Shown here: one piece after another, positions 47,101 through 56,454 of the stretch
How the letters are laid out: each line of letters opens with the position of its first letter
Numbering within the stretch: the stretch's first letter is position 1
Assembly: GCA_965603365.1 (NCBI GenBank)
Contig: CBFDCR010000009.1
Span: 1 to 64,000, forward strand
Reading direction: 5' to 3'
DNA length: 64,000 nt
DNA from: JAHELQ01 sp965603365
Lineage (GTDB): Bacteria > Acidobacteriota > Aminicenantia > UBA2199
Notes under the pieces: generated by a model
The model's input: only the letters and a program-made list of their open reading frames with translations
What the model was told of the DNA's origin: nothing
Databases searched by the model: none
Position numbers and translations under genes: made by a program

Positions 47101-50100
47101 GCAGGAACCCAGATCAAAATATTCAATATTAAATTCGTCTTTTACCGGCTCGAAGATCTTTTGAACCGGATCTTTTCCCGCCATGATGAAGGAGGTTCTA
47201 AGACTATCATGCCTATTGACCAACTCGATCACCGCCTTTTCCAATCTTTCCAGGTTGACTTTAAATTCCAATATGTGCAGCATATAGACATTATAGATGG
47301 TACTGGTTTTATCCATCTGCTGCAGGATATATAGACGTCTCTGTGCAGAGGATACCTGGTAGTACTCCCTCTTCTCTACTGGTTCGATGGAGTAATAATG
47401 ACTCTCCGCCGCTTCCCGGATATACCTGGCCATTGCCTTGACGGTGGGTAAATTGAAGATGTCGGTCAGGGGTATAGAAACACTAAGTTCTTTATAAATT
47501 TTTGAAATGAGCATGATGGAGCGCAGGGAATTGCCGTTTAATTCAAAGAAACTAATATCGGTGCTGATTTGATTCCTATCTATTTCTAAGACCTCCGACC
47601 ATATCTTGACCAGCTTTTCTTCCAATACATCGGTGGGCGCGACCAACCTCTCTTCCGATTTTATCTCTAACTCATGCAGCGCCTTCCGGTCAATTTTCCC
47701 ATTCAGGGTCAACGGCATCTCCCTGAGTTGAACAAAATAGTTGGGTATCATCTGGCCCGGCAATGTTACGGATAACAATTCTCGTACTTTAGATATATCG
47801 ATCTTTTGATTTTTTAGCACAGAATCTCCGCGGCTCACGATATAGGCAAATAACAGTTTCTCCTCCCCTTGCCCATTTCTTACGATTACGGCAGCCTCTT
47901 TTATCTCTTTATACTTTATCAACTCGTTTTCAATTTCCTTTAGTTCGATTCGATTTCCCCTGATTTTTACCTGTTGATCCTCCCTGCCGATGAATTCGAT
48001 GGTCCCGTCTGCCCTGGAAAATCCAAGATCCCCGGTCTTGTAGAGCCGGTAGTGGTCGCTATTATTAATATCGGCATAATAGGGATTGAGGGAAAAATTT
48101 TCTGCCGTCTTTTCGATATCCTGCAAATACCCCATGCCTATGCCGGGGCCGGATACACACAACTCGCCTTTTACCCCCACCGGGCATAGATGTAAATTTT
48201 TATCCAGGACATAGACATGCATATTCTGGATCGGCCGGCCAATCGAGATGCTGCCGGTTATCCTGTCAACGTCCACATCGACAAGATGGTGGGTGACATC
48301 ATCGGAAGCTTCGGTCGGCCCATAGGCATTGAGGACTTTTATGTCCGGGTATACCCTGTGCCACTCCTGGGCCAACCTGGCACTCAATACCTCTCCAGTG
48401 GCGATCATCCGCCTTAGGTGAGGAAGATTTTTGTTTTTAATTGGTTTTACGGCGTCGAGAAAGGCATTGATCAGTGAGGGCACGGATTCCCAGATGGTAA
48501 TCCTGTCTCCCTGAAGTACTCTTAAAAATCTGAGGGGTTCCATCACCACCGCCCTATCGATAATGATGAGCCTGGCGCCCACCAACAAACCGACAAGAAA
48601 TTGCCATACCGATATATCAAAGCAAGGGGAGGCTGTCTGGGCCATGATATCACCCCGGGTGATGGCGAGATCGTTGATCTTTGCATATAAATGGTTGATC
48701 ATGCCGAGATGATGAATCATGGCCCCCTTTGGTATCCCTGTAGAACCCGATGTATAAATAATATAACTAAGATCCCCGGGTTCATTTAAATTTTCCGGGT
48801 CTTCTTTTGGGTAGTCCCGGAACGTATTCAAGTCGGCTATCTCGGCAGCGGTGAATGATTGAGCCGTATTAACATCCTGGTCCGGATAGTTTTTAATTTC
48901 CGGTTCCAGGAACCTATTTTTTCTCGAATACCCGGCCTCTACTCCCCTATTGACGGTTCTCTTTATCTTTAATATCACATCATATCTATAATTGATCAGT
49001 TCATTCTCAATAGTACCCAATTTATTGCTGGCCTGCCAGCAGGTAATTTCAGGATATCGCTGCTGCATATACTGGAAAAAATCCCTTCCGATAAACAAAT
49101 CGGATTGCCAATCGGTCTTTACCGGGGCATCGGGATTCAATCTCTTGTACGCCTGTACCGAGTGTATGAATTCTTGCTTCCTGGAGAGATCCAGCATGTC
49201 GTCCAGGTATATGATCCCTTCATCTTTTAATAAGTCGATCGCACTCTTTATCACCGTTTCCAGGTAAACGGTATCGGGGAAGTAATGGGTGACGCTGCTG
49301 CACAGAACGATATCAAAGTCCCTCGACTCTACGGCATCGATTTCCGAGGCCCCCAGGGGAAGTAAATCGACATGGGCCAATCCTTGCGCTTGAAGGCGTT
49401 GCCTGTTCCTCTCTATGATCACTTCGGACAGGTCTGTTGCCAGGTAATAGCCAACCCGGGGGGCGATCTCGAATAATACCAACCCGTGTCCACAGCCGAT
49501 TTCGAGTACCCTGGACTCAGGGGTTAGATAGGGAGTAATCTTTGTTTTAAAATTATCAATATATTCCTGCATCTCTTCAACCGGGAAGGGTTCATCCGTA
49601 TAACTGCTGTTCCAACCGTAATCATTGACTGCCCAGGTGGTTTTTTCCGCCACGAAATTCCAGATATCCTTAAAATAGCCTTCCCGTTCGCTGTGTTTGA
49701 TATCATACTCATCCAGGATAATATAATTCTCCAGGGAATCCAATTCCCAGAAAAGTTGGTCCACCTCACCGACATGGGAACTCTCCGTGATCATTGTGTG
49801 AATAGAGAGCTCCTTTAGCCTCTTCTTCTTCTCGTCCCGCCGCATAGAATCCTCGATTTCCGTATAGTCTCCCCCCAGGCTCCTTAGGGCGGCCAGGGCC
49901 GTGATTTTATAGATCGGATTGGTGAACAGGATGCCTATGGGGCCGGCCTGGGCAAGTTGTTTAGCCTGCAGGAAACGATAGAGCCTTTGGGCCGAGGATA
50001 CGATAAAGGTGTCCCATATCTCCCTTTTTTTCGGCAGGTCGGCCACCTCATCCATGAAGATCAAATCCCGCACCTCCGTGGACGAACAGAGCCGGGAGTA

Positions 50101-53100
50101 AAGGTCGTAGATATCGGGACAGGAATCCGAAGTGGTTAAGAGGTAACGTACCCCGGAATCTCTTAAAATCTTTTTAGTCCGCTCCGGGGGTGAATTGAGA
50201 TCTATGGGAAGGTAAGCCCCGCCGGCCTTAAATATGCCGAAAATCCCGGTTAAAAATTGATGGGAGCGTTTACAGTAAACCGCCGCCAATGAGTTGCGCT
50301 TCACCCCTCTCTGGCGCAGCAGCCTGGCCAGTCGATTTGCCCGGGAGTTCAATTCGCCGTAGCTTAACTGTTGATCCCCATGTACTGCTGCCACTCGAGG
50401 GGCATGATCGGCAGCCCGGGCTTCAAACAATTGGTGAAAACATTTATCCCGTACTACTGTCTTCCGGGTGTTATTAAACTCAAACAATATTTGCCTTTTT
50501 TCCTCGTCATGGATGATTTCAATCCGGGACAGTCTTAAACCGGGCTCGTCTATGATGGCGGCGGCGGTTTTCCTGAAATATTTGACAAATCTCTCCATAG
50601 TCTCTTTTTTAAATAACTTTGTACAATATTCAATGGAAATAAACAGCATGTCCCCGGCCAGCACATTCATATAGAAATCGAATTTGGCTATTAAACTTTC
50701 ATAGCCATACGGCTTTAATTTTAAGCCGCCCATGTCATCCGAAAACCCCTGGGGCCGCGCCTCGATATTGTTCAGGGAAAATTCTACATCAAATATGGGA
50801 TTGCGACTTCTATCTTTGGTTTTCACCACTTTATCCACGAGATTTTCAAAGAGGTAGTCCTGGTTTTCAAATGCCCTTATTGTCCTCTCCCTCAATTCCT
50901 CGAGGAAAGCCCTGAATGTTTGCTGCGGCGCCACATGATTCCGCAGGGCAATGGTATTGACAAACATACCGATGATATGTTCCAGGTCGGTGTGATTTCT
51001 CCCGGCCACGCCGGTACCGACGATGATATCTTCCTGGTTGCCGATCTTCTGGATAAATACAAAGTAAACCGCCAATAACAGCATGAACAGGGTGGCGTTC
51101 TCGTGTCTGGCCAATTCTCTCAACGCCTTTGTCTCTTGCCGGTCGATGGTAAAATTGATTCTGGCTCCCTCGAAACTCTTGTTCTTTGGCCGGGGATAGT
51201 CGGTGGGGATATCCAATACGGGAATTTCTCCTTTGAATTCTTCGAGCCAGAATTGTTCCTGTTTGCGGATTTCCGCCTGTATCCCTGTACTATTCAACCA
51301 CTCTGAATAGTCTCGGTATTGGAGTTTAAGGGGCGCCGGCACCTTGCCGGAATACAGGCTTATAAATTCGTTAGAAAAAATACTCTGGGATACGCCATCG
51401 GTGACGATGTGGTGCATATCGAACATGAAAGTATGTTTACTCTTTTCTATTTTTATTAACCCCACCCTCATTAATGGCGCTTTAGACAGGTCGAAATATT
51501 TCACAAAATTTTGAATGATGCGATTTTTCTCACTCCCCGATGCAGATCCATGGTTTGACAGATCATGGTATTCAATCTGGAATTCCAATTTATCGTGAAT
51601 TCTCTGGACTGTCTCGCCTTCTATGACCTCAATAGATGTTCTCAGGCTATCATGTCGATTGACCAGGCTTGCAAATGTTTCTGCCAATTTTTCCCTGTCG
51701 ATCTTACCGCTTAATTCCATGAAAGTCGGCATATTGTAACTCAGGTTCTCCCCCTCTGTCTTTTGTAATATATACAGTCGCTTTTGGGCAGAGGATAATT
51801 TATAAAATTCTTTATCCTCGACTACCTTTAAGGAGAAATGTCTCTCTTTTTTAGACTGTTTTATGAGCGATGCCTGGCGATGTATGGTCGGGTTTTCAAA
51901 TATTTCTTTTAAATTGACCCTCACATCAAATAATTTGTGTATCCTGGCCATGAGCTGGGCCGCATTCAACGAGTGACCGTTTAGATCAAAGAAATTTGCA
52001 TACTTGCCGATTATCTCCCGGTTGAGTCCCAGTACGTCCGACCAGATGTCAGCCAGCCTCAGTTCAATTTCATCGTCAGGCGCGACATACTCATCTGCGC
52101 TTCTAAGGTCGGGCTCAGGTAGTGCCTTCCTGTCTATCTTCCCATTCTGGGTCAGGGGAATTTGCTCGACCTGGACAAAATAAGCCGGCACCATATAATC
52201 AGGCAATGTCAAATGGAGATCCTCTTTTAGTTTTGACACATCGATCCTGGCGGCCGCTGCGATATAGGCAATGAGATACATCTCTCCATTTTTCCTGGTC
52301 CTGGCCACCACCACGGCTTCCCTGATTTCGGGCACATGCACCAACCGGTTCTCAATCTCTTCCAATTCGATCCTGTAGCCCCTGACTTTGACCTGGTCGT
52401 CCCTTCTTCCTAAAAACTCGACATTGCCGTCTGGGGAAAACCGGCAGATATCCCCGGTCTTGTATAACCTTTCATCATGACCAAAGGGGCTCTCGATGAA
52501 CCTTTTGGCCGTCATCCCCACCTGGTTTAAATATCCCCTGGCAACCCCATGGCCGCCTATGAATAATTCCCCGGGCACTCCAATGGGCACAGGCTGCACA
52601 TTCTCATCCAGGATATATATCCTGGCATTGTCTACCGGGCTGCCGATGGGAATCGATGTTTTATAATTCTTCCCGGGATCAAACCGATAAATCATGCAGC
52701 CCACCACCGCCTCTGTCGGCCCATATTCATTGTAGATTTCCACAGGGGAACCGAAATTCTCGTAGATGCTGCGAACGAGTTCTGTTTCTAAGACCTCTCC
52801 GCCTAAAATCAACCGTTTCAAGCTGGGGCTGGTGACATCGCTCCTGGTATCCCTGAGGAGTTTTAAATGGGAAGGGGTCAATTTTATGACGCCTACCCTA
52901 TTCTCATCGATTATCTTTTCGATAAGAATCCCCTCTGCATCATCGGGATAGACGACAATCGCATTACCCGTCACCAGGGGGGTAAATATGGAGGTAAGCG
53001 TCAGATCAAAGGCTGCCGAAGTAAACAAAGGGAAATTTACGGCCTCGTTTCTCACATATACCCCGGCTGCCCAATGAACATAATTAACCAGCCCCCGGTG

Positions 53101-54417
53101 TGCGATCATCACCGCTTTGGGGTTACCCGTAGTGCCCGAGGTATAGATCAGGTAGGCCGTATCGGTGGGATCAATAGTACAGGTGAGATCAGTCTGCGTC
53201 CCCGGGAACATGTTCCTGTCATCTAAGGCAATTGCAGCGGCGGGGACCGGGGCCTTTTGCCGGCAGCTTGTGGTGGTCAGGCATAGTTCGGCGCCGCTGT
53301 CCTTCACCATAAACTGTATCCTGTTTTCAGGCAATTCAAGGTCAATGGGTAAGAAAGCCGCGCCTGATTTTAAAATTGCCAATATCCCGATTAGCGTTTC
53401 GATAGAGCGCTCCAGCATGAGAACGATGATTGAATCCCGGTGGCTGCCCTTTTGCCTCAATAACCCGGCCAGTTGATCGGACATCTTATTCAACCGGTCA
53501 TAAGTCATCTCCCTGTCTTCGTCGTAAACAGCCATGCGGAAGGGAGAGCGAATGACCTGTTTTTCATAGAGTCTATGAACGGCCTGGTCTGCGGGATATT
53601 CGGACCCTGTTTTATTCAGTTCGACCAGCATTCTCTGTTTCTCTGCCGCTGCCAATATCTCGATACCCACCAGGGGCCCATCCAGGTTCGCGACAGCCTC
53701 TTGCATGAACCTGTTAAAATGGTCGATGAGTCTTAAAATCGTAGAGGTCTCGAATAGATGGGCATTATATTCCCATAGACACTCTAAATGATTGTCATCC
53801 ACGGCGAATGAACAGATCATGTTCAGGCGGATGTTTTGTAAATACCTTTTATCGTGTATGTTTTCCATTAGGACGGCAATGTCGAACAGGGGGAAATCTT
53901 CATCTGCCCGGTAATCGATGTTGAGCTGGTACAATAAGTTTTCCACGGGATAATTCTGATTTTCATTGGCACCGATAAAGACCTGCCGCACCTGTAAGAG
54001 CAATTGTTTAAAGGTCATCTCACCGTACACGTATGCCCGCAGGGGCAGTATCGTATTGATGAACTTGCCCTCAAATTCTTGCTTAAATATCGACGTGCCC
54101 ACCGTCAGATCCCGGCAGCCTGTATATTTGTTCAATAAGCCCATCATGGCGGCCAGTAAAATTACAAATAAGGTATTTTCGGATCCCCCACTTATCTTGA
54201 TAAGCCTGGAGAACACCTGTTCGTCAAGCCGGGATATCTCTTTTTTGAACGAACCATGCTCGCTTTTTGTTTTTTCGTGATCATAGGGAAAATTGACCCG
54301 GGAGAAGTCGCCGGCAAATGTCTTTAACCAATAATTCTTCTCTTTGATGTTTTTATTGGCCAGCAGGTTCAACTGCTGAACGCCACTGTGGTCTGGCATG
54401 TTCATATTCTCCATCAC
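44158..54417 (-). CDS. Three-module NRPS: half-C/A(Asn-type)/PCP/C/A with inserted MT/PCP/C/A(Tyr-type)/PCP
   Basis: 3419 residues. Order: half-C lobe (20-250); A1 (270-760), positions giving DLTKIGEVGK, close to the Asn code DLTKLGEVGK; PCP (790-860); C (865-1300) with MHHIVTDG; A2 (1330-2260), split between core motifs a2 (AGGAYLPID) and a3 (YTSGSTG) by about 450 residues holding a SAM methyltransferase (VLEIGCGHG near 1637), code DIWEITADDK, substrate not assigned; PCP (2265-2335); C (2345-2790) with LHHIITDA; A3 (2810-3290), code DGTLTAEVMK, near the Tyr code DGTITAEVAK; PCP (3310-3380). A charged, helix-like tail (RLKELKDSIGKTIDIFKEM) follows, before a KS-first protein. The start could also be ATG 54405 or 54399 (GGAG upstream). 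Confidence 0.96.
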   Translation of the reverse strand: MMENMNMPDHSGVQQLNLLANKNIKEKNYWLKTFAGDFSRVNFPYDHEKTKSEHGSFKKEISRLDEQVFSRLIKISGGSENTLFVILLAAMMGLLNKYTGCRDLTVGTSIFKQEFEGKFINTILPLRAYVYGEMTFKQLLLQVRQVFIGANENQNYPVENLLYQLNIDYRADEDFPLFDIAVLMENIHDKRYLQNIRLNMICSFAVDDNHLECLWEYNAHLFETSTILRLIDHFNRFMQEAVANLDGPLVGIEILAAAEKQRMLVELNKTGSEYPADQAVHRLYEKQVIRSPFRMAVYDEDREMTYDRLNKMSDQLAGLLRQKGSHRDSIIVLMLERSIETLIGILAILKSGAAFLPIDLELPENRIQFMVKDSGAELCLTTTSCRQKAPVPAAAIALDDRNMFPGTQTDLTCTIDPTDTAYLIYTSGTTGNPKAVMIAHRGLVNYVHWAAGVYVRNEAVNFPLFTSAAFDLTLTSIFTPLVTGNAIVVYPDDAEGILIEKIIDENRVGVIKLTPSHLKLLRDTRSDVTSPSLKRLILGGEVLETELVRSIYENFGSPVEIYNEYGPTEAVVGCMIYRFDPGKNYKTSIPIGSPVDNARIYILDENVQPVPIGVPGELFIGGHGVARGYLNQVGMTAKRFIESPFGHDERLYKTGDICRFSPDGNVEFLGRRDDQVKVRGYRIELEEIENRLVHVPEIREAVVVARTRKNGEMYLIAYIAAAARIDVSKLKEDLHLTLPDYMVPAYFVQVEQIPLTQNGKIDRKALPEPDLRSADEYVAPDDEIELRLADIWSDVLGLNREIIGKYANFFDLNGHSLNAAQLMARIHKLFDVRVNLKEIFENPTIHRQASLIKQSKKERHFSLKVVEDKEFYKLSSAQKRLYILQKTEGENLSYNMPTFMELSGKIDREKLAETFASLVNRHDSLRTSIEVIEGETVQRIHDKLEFQIEYHDLSNHGSASGSEKNRIIQNFVKYFDLSKAPLMRVGLIKIEKSKHTFMFDMHHIVTDGVSQSIFSNEFISLYSGKVPAPLKLQYRDYSEWLNSTGIQAEIRKQEQFWLEEFKGEIPVLDIPTDYPRPKNKSFEGARINFTIDRQETKALRELARHENATLFMLLLAVYFVFIQKIGNQEDIIVGTGVAGRNHTDLEHIIGMFVNTIALRNHVAPQQTFRAFLEELRERTIRAFENQDYLFENLVDKVVKTKDRSRNPIFDVEFSLNNIEARPQGFSDDMGGLKLKPYGYESLIAKFDFYMNVLAGDMLFISIEYCTKLFKKETMERFVKYFRKTAAAIIDEPGLRLSRIEIIHDEEKRQILFEFNNTRKTVVRDKCFHQLFEARAADHAPRVAAVHGDQQLSYGELNSRANRLARLLRQRGVKRNSLAAVYCKRSHQFLTGIFGIFKAGGAYLPIDLNSPPERTKKILRDSGVRYLLTTSDSCPDIYDLYSRLCSSTEVRDLIFMDEVADLPKKREIWDTFIVSSAQRLYRFLQAKQLAQAGPIGILFTNPIYKITALAALRSLGGDYTEIEDSMRRDEKKKRLKELSIHTMITESSHVGEVDQLFWELDSLENYIILDEYDIKHSEREGYFKDIWNFVAEKTTWAVNDYGWNSSYTDEPFPVEEMQEYIDNFKTKITPYLTPESRVLEIGCGHGLVLFEIAPRVGYYLATDLSEVIIERNRQRLQAQGLAHVDLLPLGASEIDAVESRDFDIVLCSSVTHYFPDTVYLETVIKSAIDLLKDEGIIYLDDMLDLSRKQEFIHSVQAYKRLNPDAPVKTDWQSDLFIGRDFFQYMQQRYPEITCWQASNKLGTIENELINYRYDVILKIKRTVNRGVEAGYSRKNRFLEPEIKNYPDQDVNTAQSFTAAEIADLNTFRDYPKEDPENLNEPGDLSYIIYTSGSTGIPKGAMIHHLGMINHLYAKINDLAITRGDIMAQTASPCFDISVWQFLVGLLVGARLIIIDRAVVMEPLRFLRVLQGDRITIWESVPSLINAFLDAVKPIKNKNLPHLRRMIATGEVLSARLAQEWHRVYPDIKVLNAYGPTEASDDVTHHLVDVDVDRITGSISIGRPIQNMHVYVLDKNLHLCPVGVKGELCVSGPGIGMGYLQDIEKTAENFSLNPYYADINNSDHYRLYKTGDLGFSRADGTIEFIGREDQQVKIRGNRIELKEIENELIKYKEIKEAAVIVRNGQGEEKLLFAYIVSRGDSVLKNQKIDISKVRELLSVTLPGQMIPNYFVQLREMPLTLNGKIDRKALHELEIKSEERLVAPTDVLEEKLVKIWSEVLEIDRNQISTDISFFELNGNSLRSIMLISKIYKELSVSIPLTDIFNLPTVKAMARYIREAAESHYYSIEPVEKREYYQVSSAQRRLYILQQMDKTSTIYNVYMLHILEFKVNLERLEKAVIELVNRHDSLRTSFIMAGKDPVQKIFEPVKDEFNIEYFDLGSCPDTRAQEESERETVTKFVRPFNLDEAPLLRVGLIETGETRSVLMIDLHHIITDATSRSIFLKELLNFYAGREIPELKLQYKDYSEWQNSLKETGSLKKQEIFWLEQLADIPILDLPTDNPRPPVQSFEGRTMNFEIGGEEVERLNQIVRDREVTLFILMLSIYYIFLFKISGQLDISVGTVIAGRTHPDLENIMGMFVNTLVLRNQMNEDQAFYDFLGILKERTLEAFNNQDYQFEDLVNEVVSVRDVSRNPIFDVGFVVYNIQVKPGILKDEKTMVLKPRQYEYESTTSKFDLTLFCVEEGDRLSFTFEYCTRLFSPQTINTYITFLKSILMAVINNPDVSLSDVDILSKENRETILGRFNDTKREYPGVPMLHELFEKQSRQSREKAAVVFEDIGLTYGELDQQADRLAVKLRGVGVGTGDIVAIMLAPSLELAIGIMGILKSGAAYLPIDPAYPDDRKTYMLKDSGVGVLISDNNEKWPVETSIQVNGEPGSSQSQISLSPSAPPGVPDIAYVIYTSGTTGRPKGVMVEHRSVVNTLLCRRDYYKFDTTVVTLQLFSFAFDGFVTSFFTPITAGAAVILLGSETLKDLSKIRQSIVTNRVTHLLSFPTLFQHIIENLTSQECASLKTVTLAGEKVALNLLELTWEKNKGIEIMNEYGVTEASVMSTIYKFKEEDRVVKIGTPAWNTSIYFLDSDVKLQPIGIFGELCISGSGVARGYLNNPMLTAAKFVPDPLCTGNRMYKTGDIGRWLPCGNIQFSGRVDRQVKIRGFRIELGEIEQRLLLHGGVKEAVAVANMNNGSRNLYAYIVSNLAANLNASDLKEYLSIHLPSYMIPDHFVQIDSIPLTPNGKVDVKSLGTVGRKLETREQFIAPTNELEALIASIWKSVLLIDRVGINDNFFDLGGNSLNIVQVNNRLKEELKRDIPIVSLFQYPTVHSLGKYLRQENSDGDAQDHEREETRLKELKDSIGKTIDIFKEM

Positions 54418-54426
54418 TAAAAAAAT

Positions 54427-56133
54427 TTAAAATTGAAAGTTGATGGAACCGGCAAGATTCTCTTTGGCAGCCGGTGTATTCACGTTTTTAAAGTCTTTTA
54501 ATTCTTCTAAAACATTATCCCCGGTTGTAAACTCCAGCAGGGGCGGTACCGCATTTTTATGGAGTTTGGTCCAGCGGACATCGGCCTGGTAAATATCTTT
54601 CAAGGAATAGGGATTGGGAATGCCCAATTCCTTGCATCTATTGACAAATTGGTTTACCCGTTCGTAGGTTACCTGTCGTGACGGTTCACAATCCAGTACC
54701 CAATTCCGGAACAGCAGCATATCTTGAAATTTTCCCGGGTAGAGTGGCTGTTTTTTGACTCGCTCTCCCCATTGGGGCGACCCCACCTGCCCCTGTTCGT
54801 AATAATAAAAGGGCCGGCATTCGGCTTCGTAGATATCTTCGGAAAATTTTTCGATTATATCAAGGGTCTCCAGAAAATCTTCATCGGTCTCACCCGGGTG
54901 GCCGATCACCCATAGGGTGGTGGTCTTTATCCCCGATAGGGCGAGACTGGACAGGGAGGACATGATTTGCCCGGTCGTTATGCGCTTGCCCATCAGGTCA
55001 AGAACCTCCTGGGAACCACTCTCGATTCCCATGCGGGCATGATAAAATCCGCTGGCCCTCAACGAATTGGTAAACGCCAAATTGCTCACATGATTATCGA
55101 CCCGCAGCCACCCCTGCCAGTAGAGGGGATCACCGTTTAGCGATAACGCATCTGCCAGCTCTTCGATAACCGGATTTAACAGGGAATCGCTGAGAAGGAA
55201 TAATTGGAAACCGTATTGCCGGTGTAACATTCTCAACTCCCTGACAATCTGTTTCGCCTCTTTCCGGCGGTATTTCCCCCACTGGATCGTTTCGGAACAA
55301 AAACTGCACTGAAACGGGCAGCTGCGGGACGTGTAAGAGGCCATATACAGGTACTTTCCCACGTCCAGGCCGGAGTAATCGACCAGATCGGCGGCATTCA
55401 GATCCAGGGTTTCGCCGTCTATATCTTTAAGCGTATATACCCGGTTTGATTGGGGTAACTCGGCTCGTAACAATTTCTGAAACAGGATTTCCCCTTCCCC
55501 AACAATGAGGTGATCGATATACTTTTGTGTCTTTTCCAGGAAAATCTCCAGGTTTTCCGATCCCGGCGCCAGCAGGTCGGCAAAGACACCTCCGCCCATC
55601 ACGGTTTTGATGTGCGGATATCTCTTCCTGGTTTTCTCAAAGATAAACATGGAGGCCGGCAGGGTGTCGCTGTACACCGACAATCCCAGGACATCCGGCT
55701 GCTCCTTTTCGATTATTTCAAAGAAAAGTTGCTCCAGTCTCGTAAAAAACTCATCGATAACCTGGATCAACCTCAAGATCTGGTTGTCGGGGATATCAAT
55801 ATAAAAAGTCTTTAATATCAAAGTTCGAATGAGATCGATGAACTCCCTCTCTTTCTCATAATTGAGATGGGCGATCATATGGTTTCGCAGGACATCGTGG
55901 CCGATGCTGTAGAAGTTGCCCCGCCTGTTTTCGGGTATATTGTCTGCCAGGACATCGAAATATCGATAATAGATCTTCTCAAAGATACTCTCGACCGTCA
56001 AATCCGCCAGTTTTACTTCACACTGGAGATTTTTCATCTGCGTCTTTAAACAGGCGATGCCTATTGGTGGGATAAAGGGTGTCCAGAACGGCAGCAGTGC
56101 CAGTAGAACTTTTTTATGACTGCCTGATTGCAT
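54427..56133 (-). CDS. Cobalamin-binding radical-SAM enzyme (B12 domain first), copy 2
   Basis: 568 residues. The N-terminal part (LALLPFWTPFIPPIGIACL, DVLGLSVYSDTLPASM, VMGGGVF, IVGEGE) is a B12-binding fold, enlarged by about 90 helical residues (55-145) not usual for the family, including RGNFYSIGHDVLRNHM. The radical-SAM core follows, with CPFQCSFC at residues 272-279, then RMGIESGSQEVLDLMGK and WVIGHPGET. It ends AGSINFQF. It is a paralogue of the protein at 61778-63475. Its ribosome-binding site (AGAGAGG) lies within the last codons of the repeat reading frame upstream. The likely role is C-methylation or another radical change on the peptide; the target is unknown. Confidence 0.93.
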   Translation of the reverse strand: MQSGSHKKVLLALLPFWTPFIPPIGIACLKTQMKNLQCEVKLADLTVESIFEKIYYRYFDVLADNIPENRRGNFYSIGHDVLRNHMIAHLNYEKEREFIDLIRTLILKTFYIDIPDNQILRLIQVIDEFFTRLEQLFFEIIEKEQPDVLGLSVYSDTLPASMFIFEKTRKRYPHIKTVMGGGVFADLLAPGSENLEIFLEKTQKYIDHLIVGEGEILFQKLLRAELPQSNRVYTLKDIDGETLDLNAADLVDYSGLDVGKYLYMASYTSRSCPFQCSFCSETIQWGKYRRKEAKQIVRELRMLHRQYGFQLFLLSDSLLNPVIEELADALSLNGDPLYWQGWLRVDNHVSNLAFTNSLRASGFYHARMGIESGSQEVLDLMGKRITTGQIMSSLSSLALSGIKTTTLWVIGHPGETDEDFLETLDIIEKFSEDIYEAECRPFYYYEQGQVGSPQWGERVKKQPLYPGKFQDMLLFRNWVLDCEPSRQVTYERVNQFVNRCKELGIPNPYSLKDIYQADVRWTKLHKNAVPPLLEFTTGDNVLEELKDFKNVNTPAAKENLAGSINFQF

Positions 56134-56135
56134 TT

Positions 56136-56450
56136 TTACCTCTCTCTTATACTCATAGAAACATGACCGGGGCCGGAAAAACTATTCCCATAGCGGGAGA
56201 AACCATTCACATACCCGGAAAAACCATTCCCATAACGGGAGAAACCGTTCCCATACCCGGAAAAACCATTCACATAACGGGAGAAATCATTCCCATACCC
56301 GGAAAAACCATTCACATAGCGGGAGAAACCATTCACATACCCGGAAAAACCATTCCCATAGCGGGAGAAACCATTCACATACCCGGAAAAACCATTCCCA
56401 TAGCGGGAGAAATCATTACTGTATCGTTGGTTCATTCTTTTGAGGGGCAT
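56136..56450 (-). CDS. Possible repeat protein (doubtful), 14-residue units rich in N-G-F-S
   Basis: If translated from ATG 56450, or ATG 56435, this gives about 104 residues, mostly the alternating units GNGFSGY and VNGFSRY, ending HVSMSIRER. It fills almost the whole gap between a condensation protein and a radical-SAM enzyme. Its stop is 2 bases before the next ATG, as in a coupled operon. Against it, the 21-bp unit keeps both strands open by simple periodicity (the plus strand is open too), and the ribosome-binding site is badly placed: AAAGAG touches the first ATG. A multi-core peptide substrate is conceivable but has no other support. Confidence 0.25.
   Translation of the reverse strand: MPLKRMNQRYSNDFSRYGNGFSGYVNGFSRYGNGFSGYVNGFSRYVNGFSGYGNDFSRYVNGFSGYGNGFSRYGNGFSGYVNGFSRYGNSFSGPGHVSMSIRER
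56171..56422. repeat. Tandem repeat, 12 units of 21 bp in alternating pairs
   Basis: Twelve contiguous 21-bp units with no spacers. Two forms alternate: acccggaaaaaccattcMcat (M is c or a) and aRcgggagaaaYcattcMcat, giving six 42-bp pairs. Units differ at only a few positions. Each can pair GGGA with TCCC only weakly, so no strong hairpin is evident. The array lies in the only gap longer than 300 bases between the recognised genes (56134-56454). Confidence 0.97.
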
Positions 56451-56454
56451 CTCT

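Noticed and set aside
56171..56422. CRISPR array
   Set aside because: Units are contiguous 21-mers with no unique spacers, and no cas genes are near.
56171..56422. Pediocin-like bacteriocin because of the YGNG string
   Set aside because: The string comes from the repeat unit. There is no leader, no Cys pair and no immunity or export gene.
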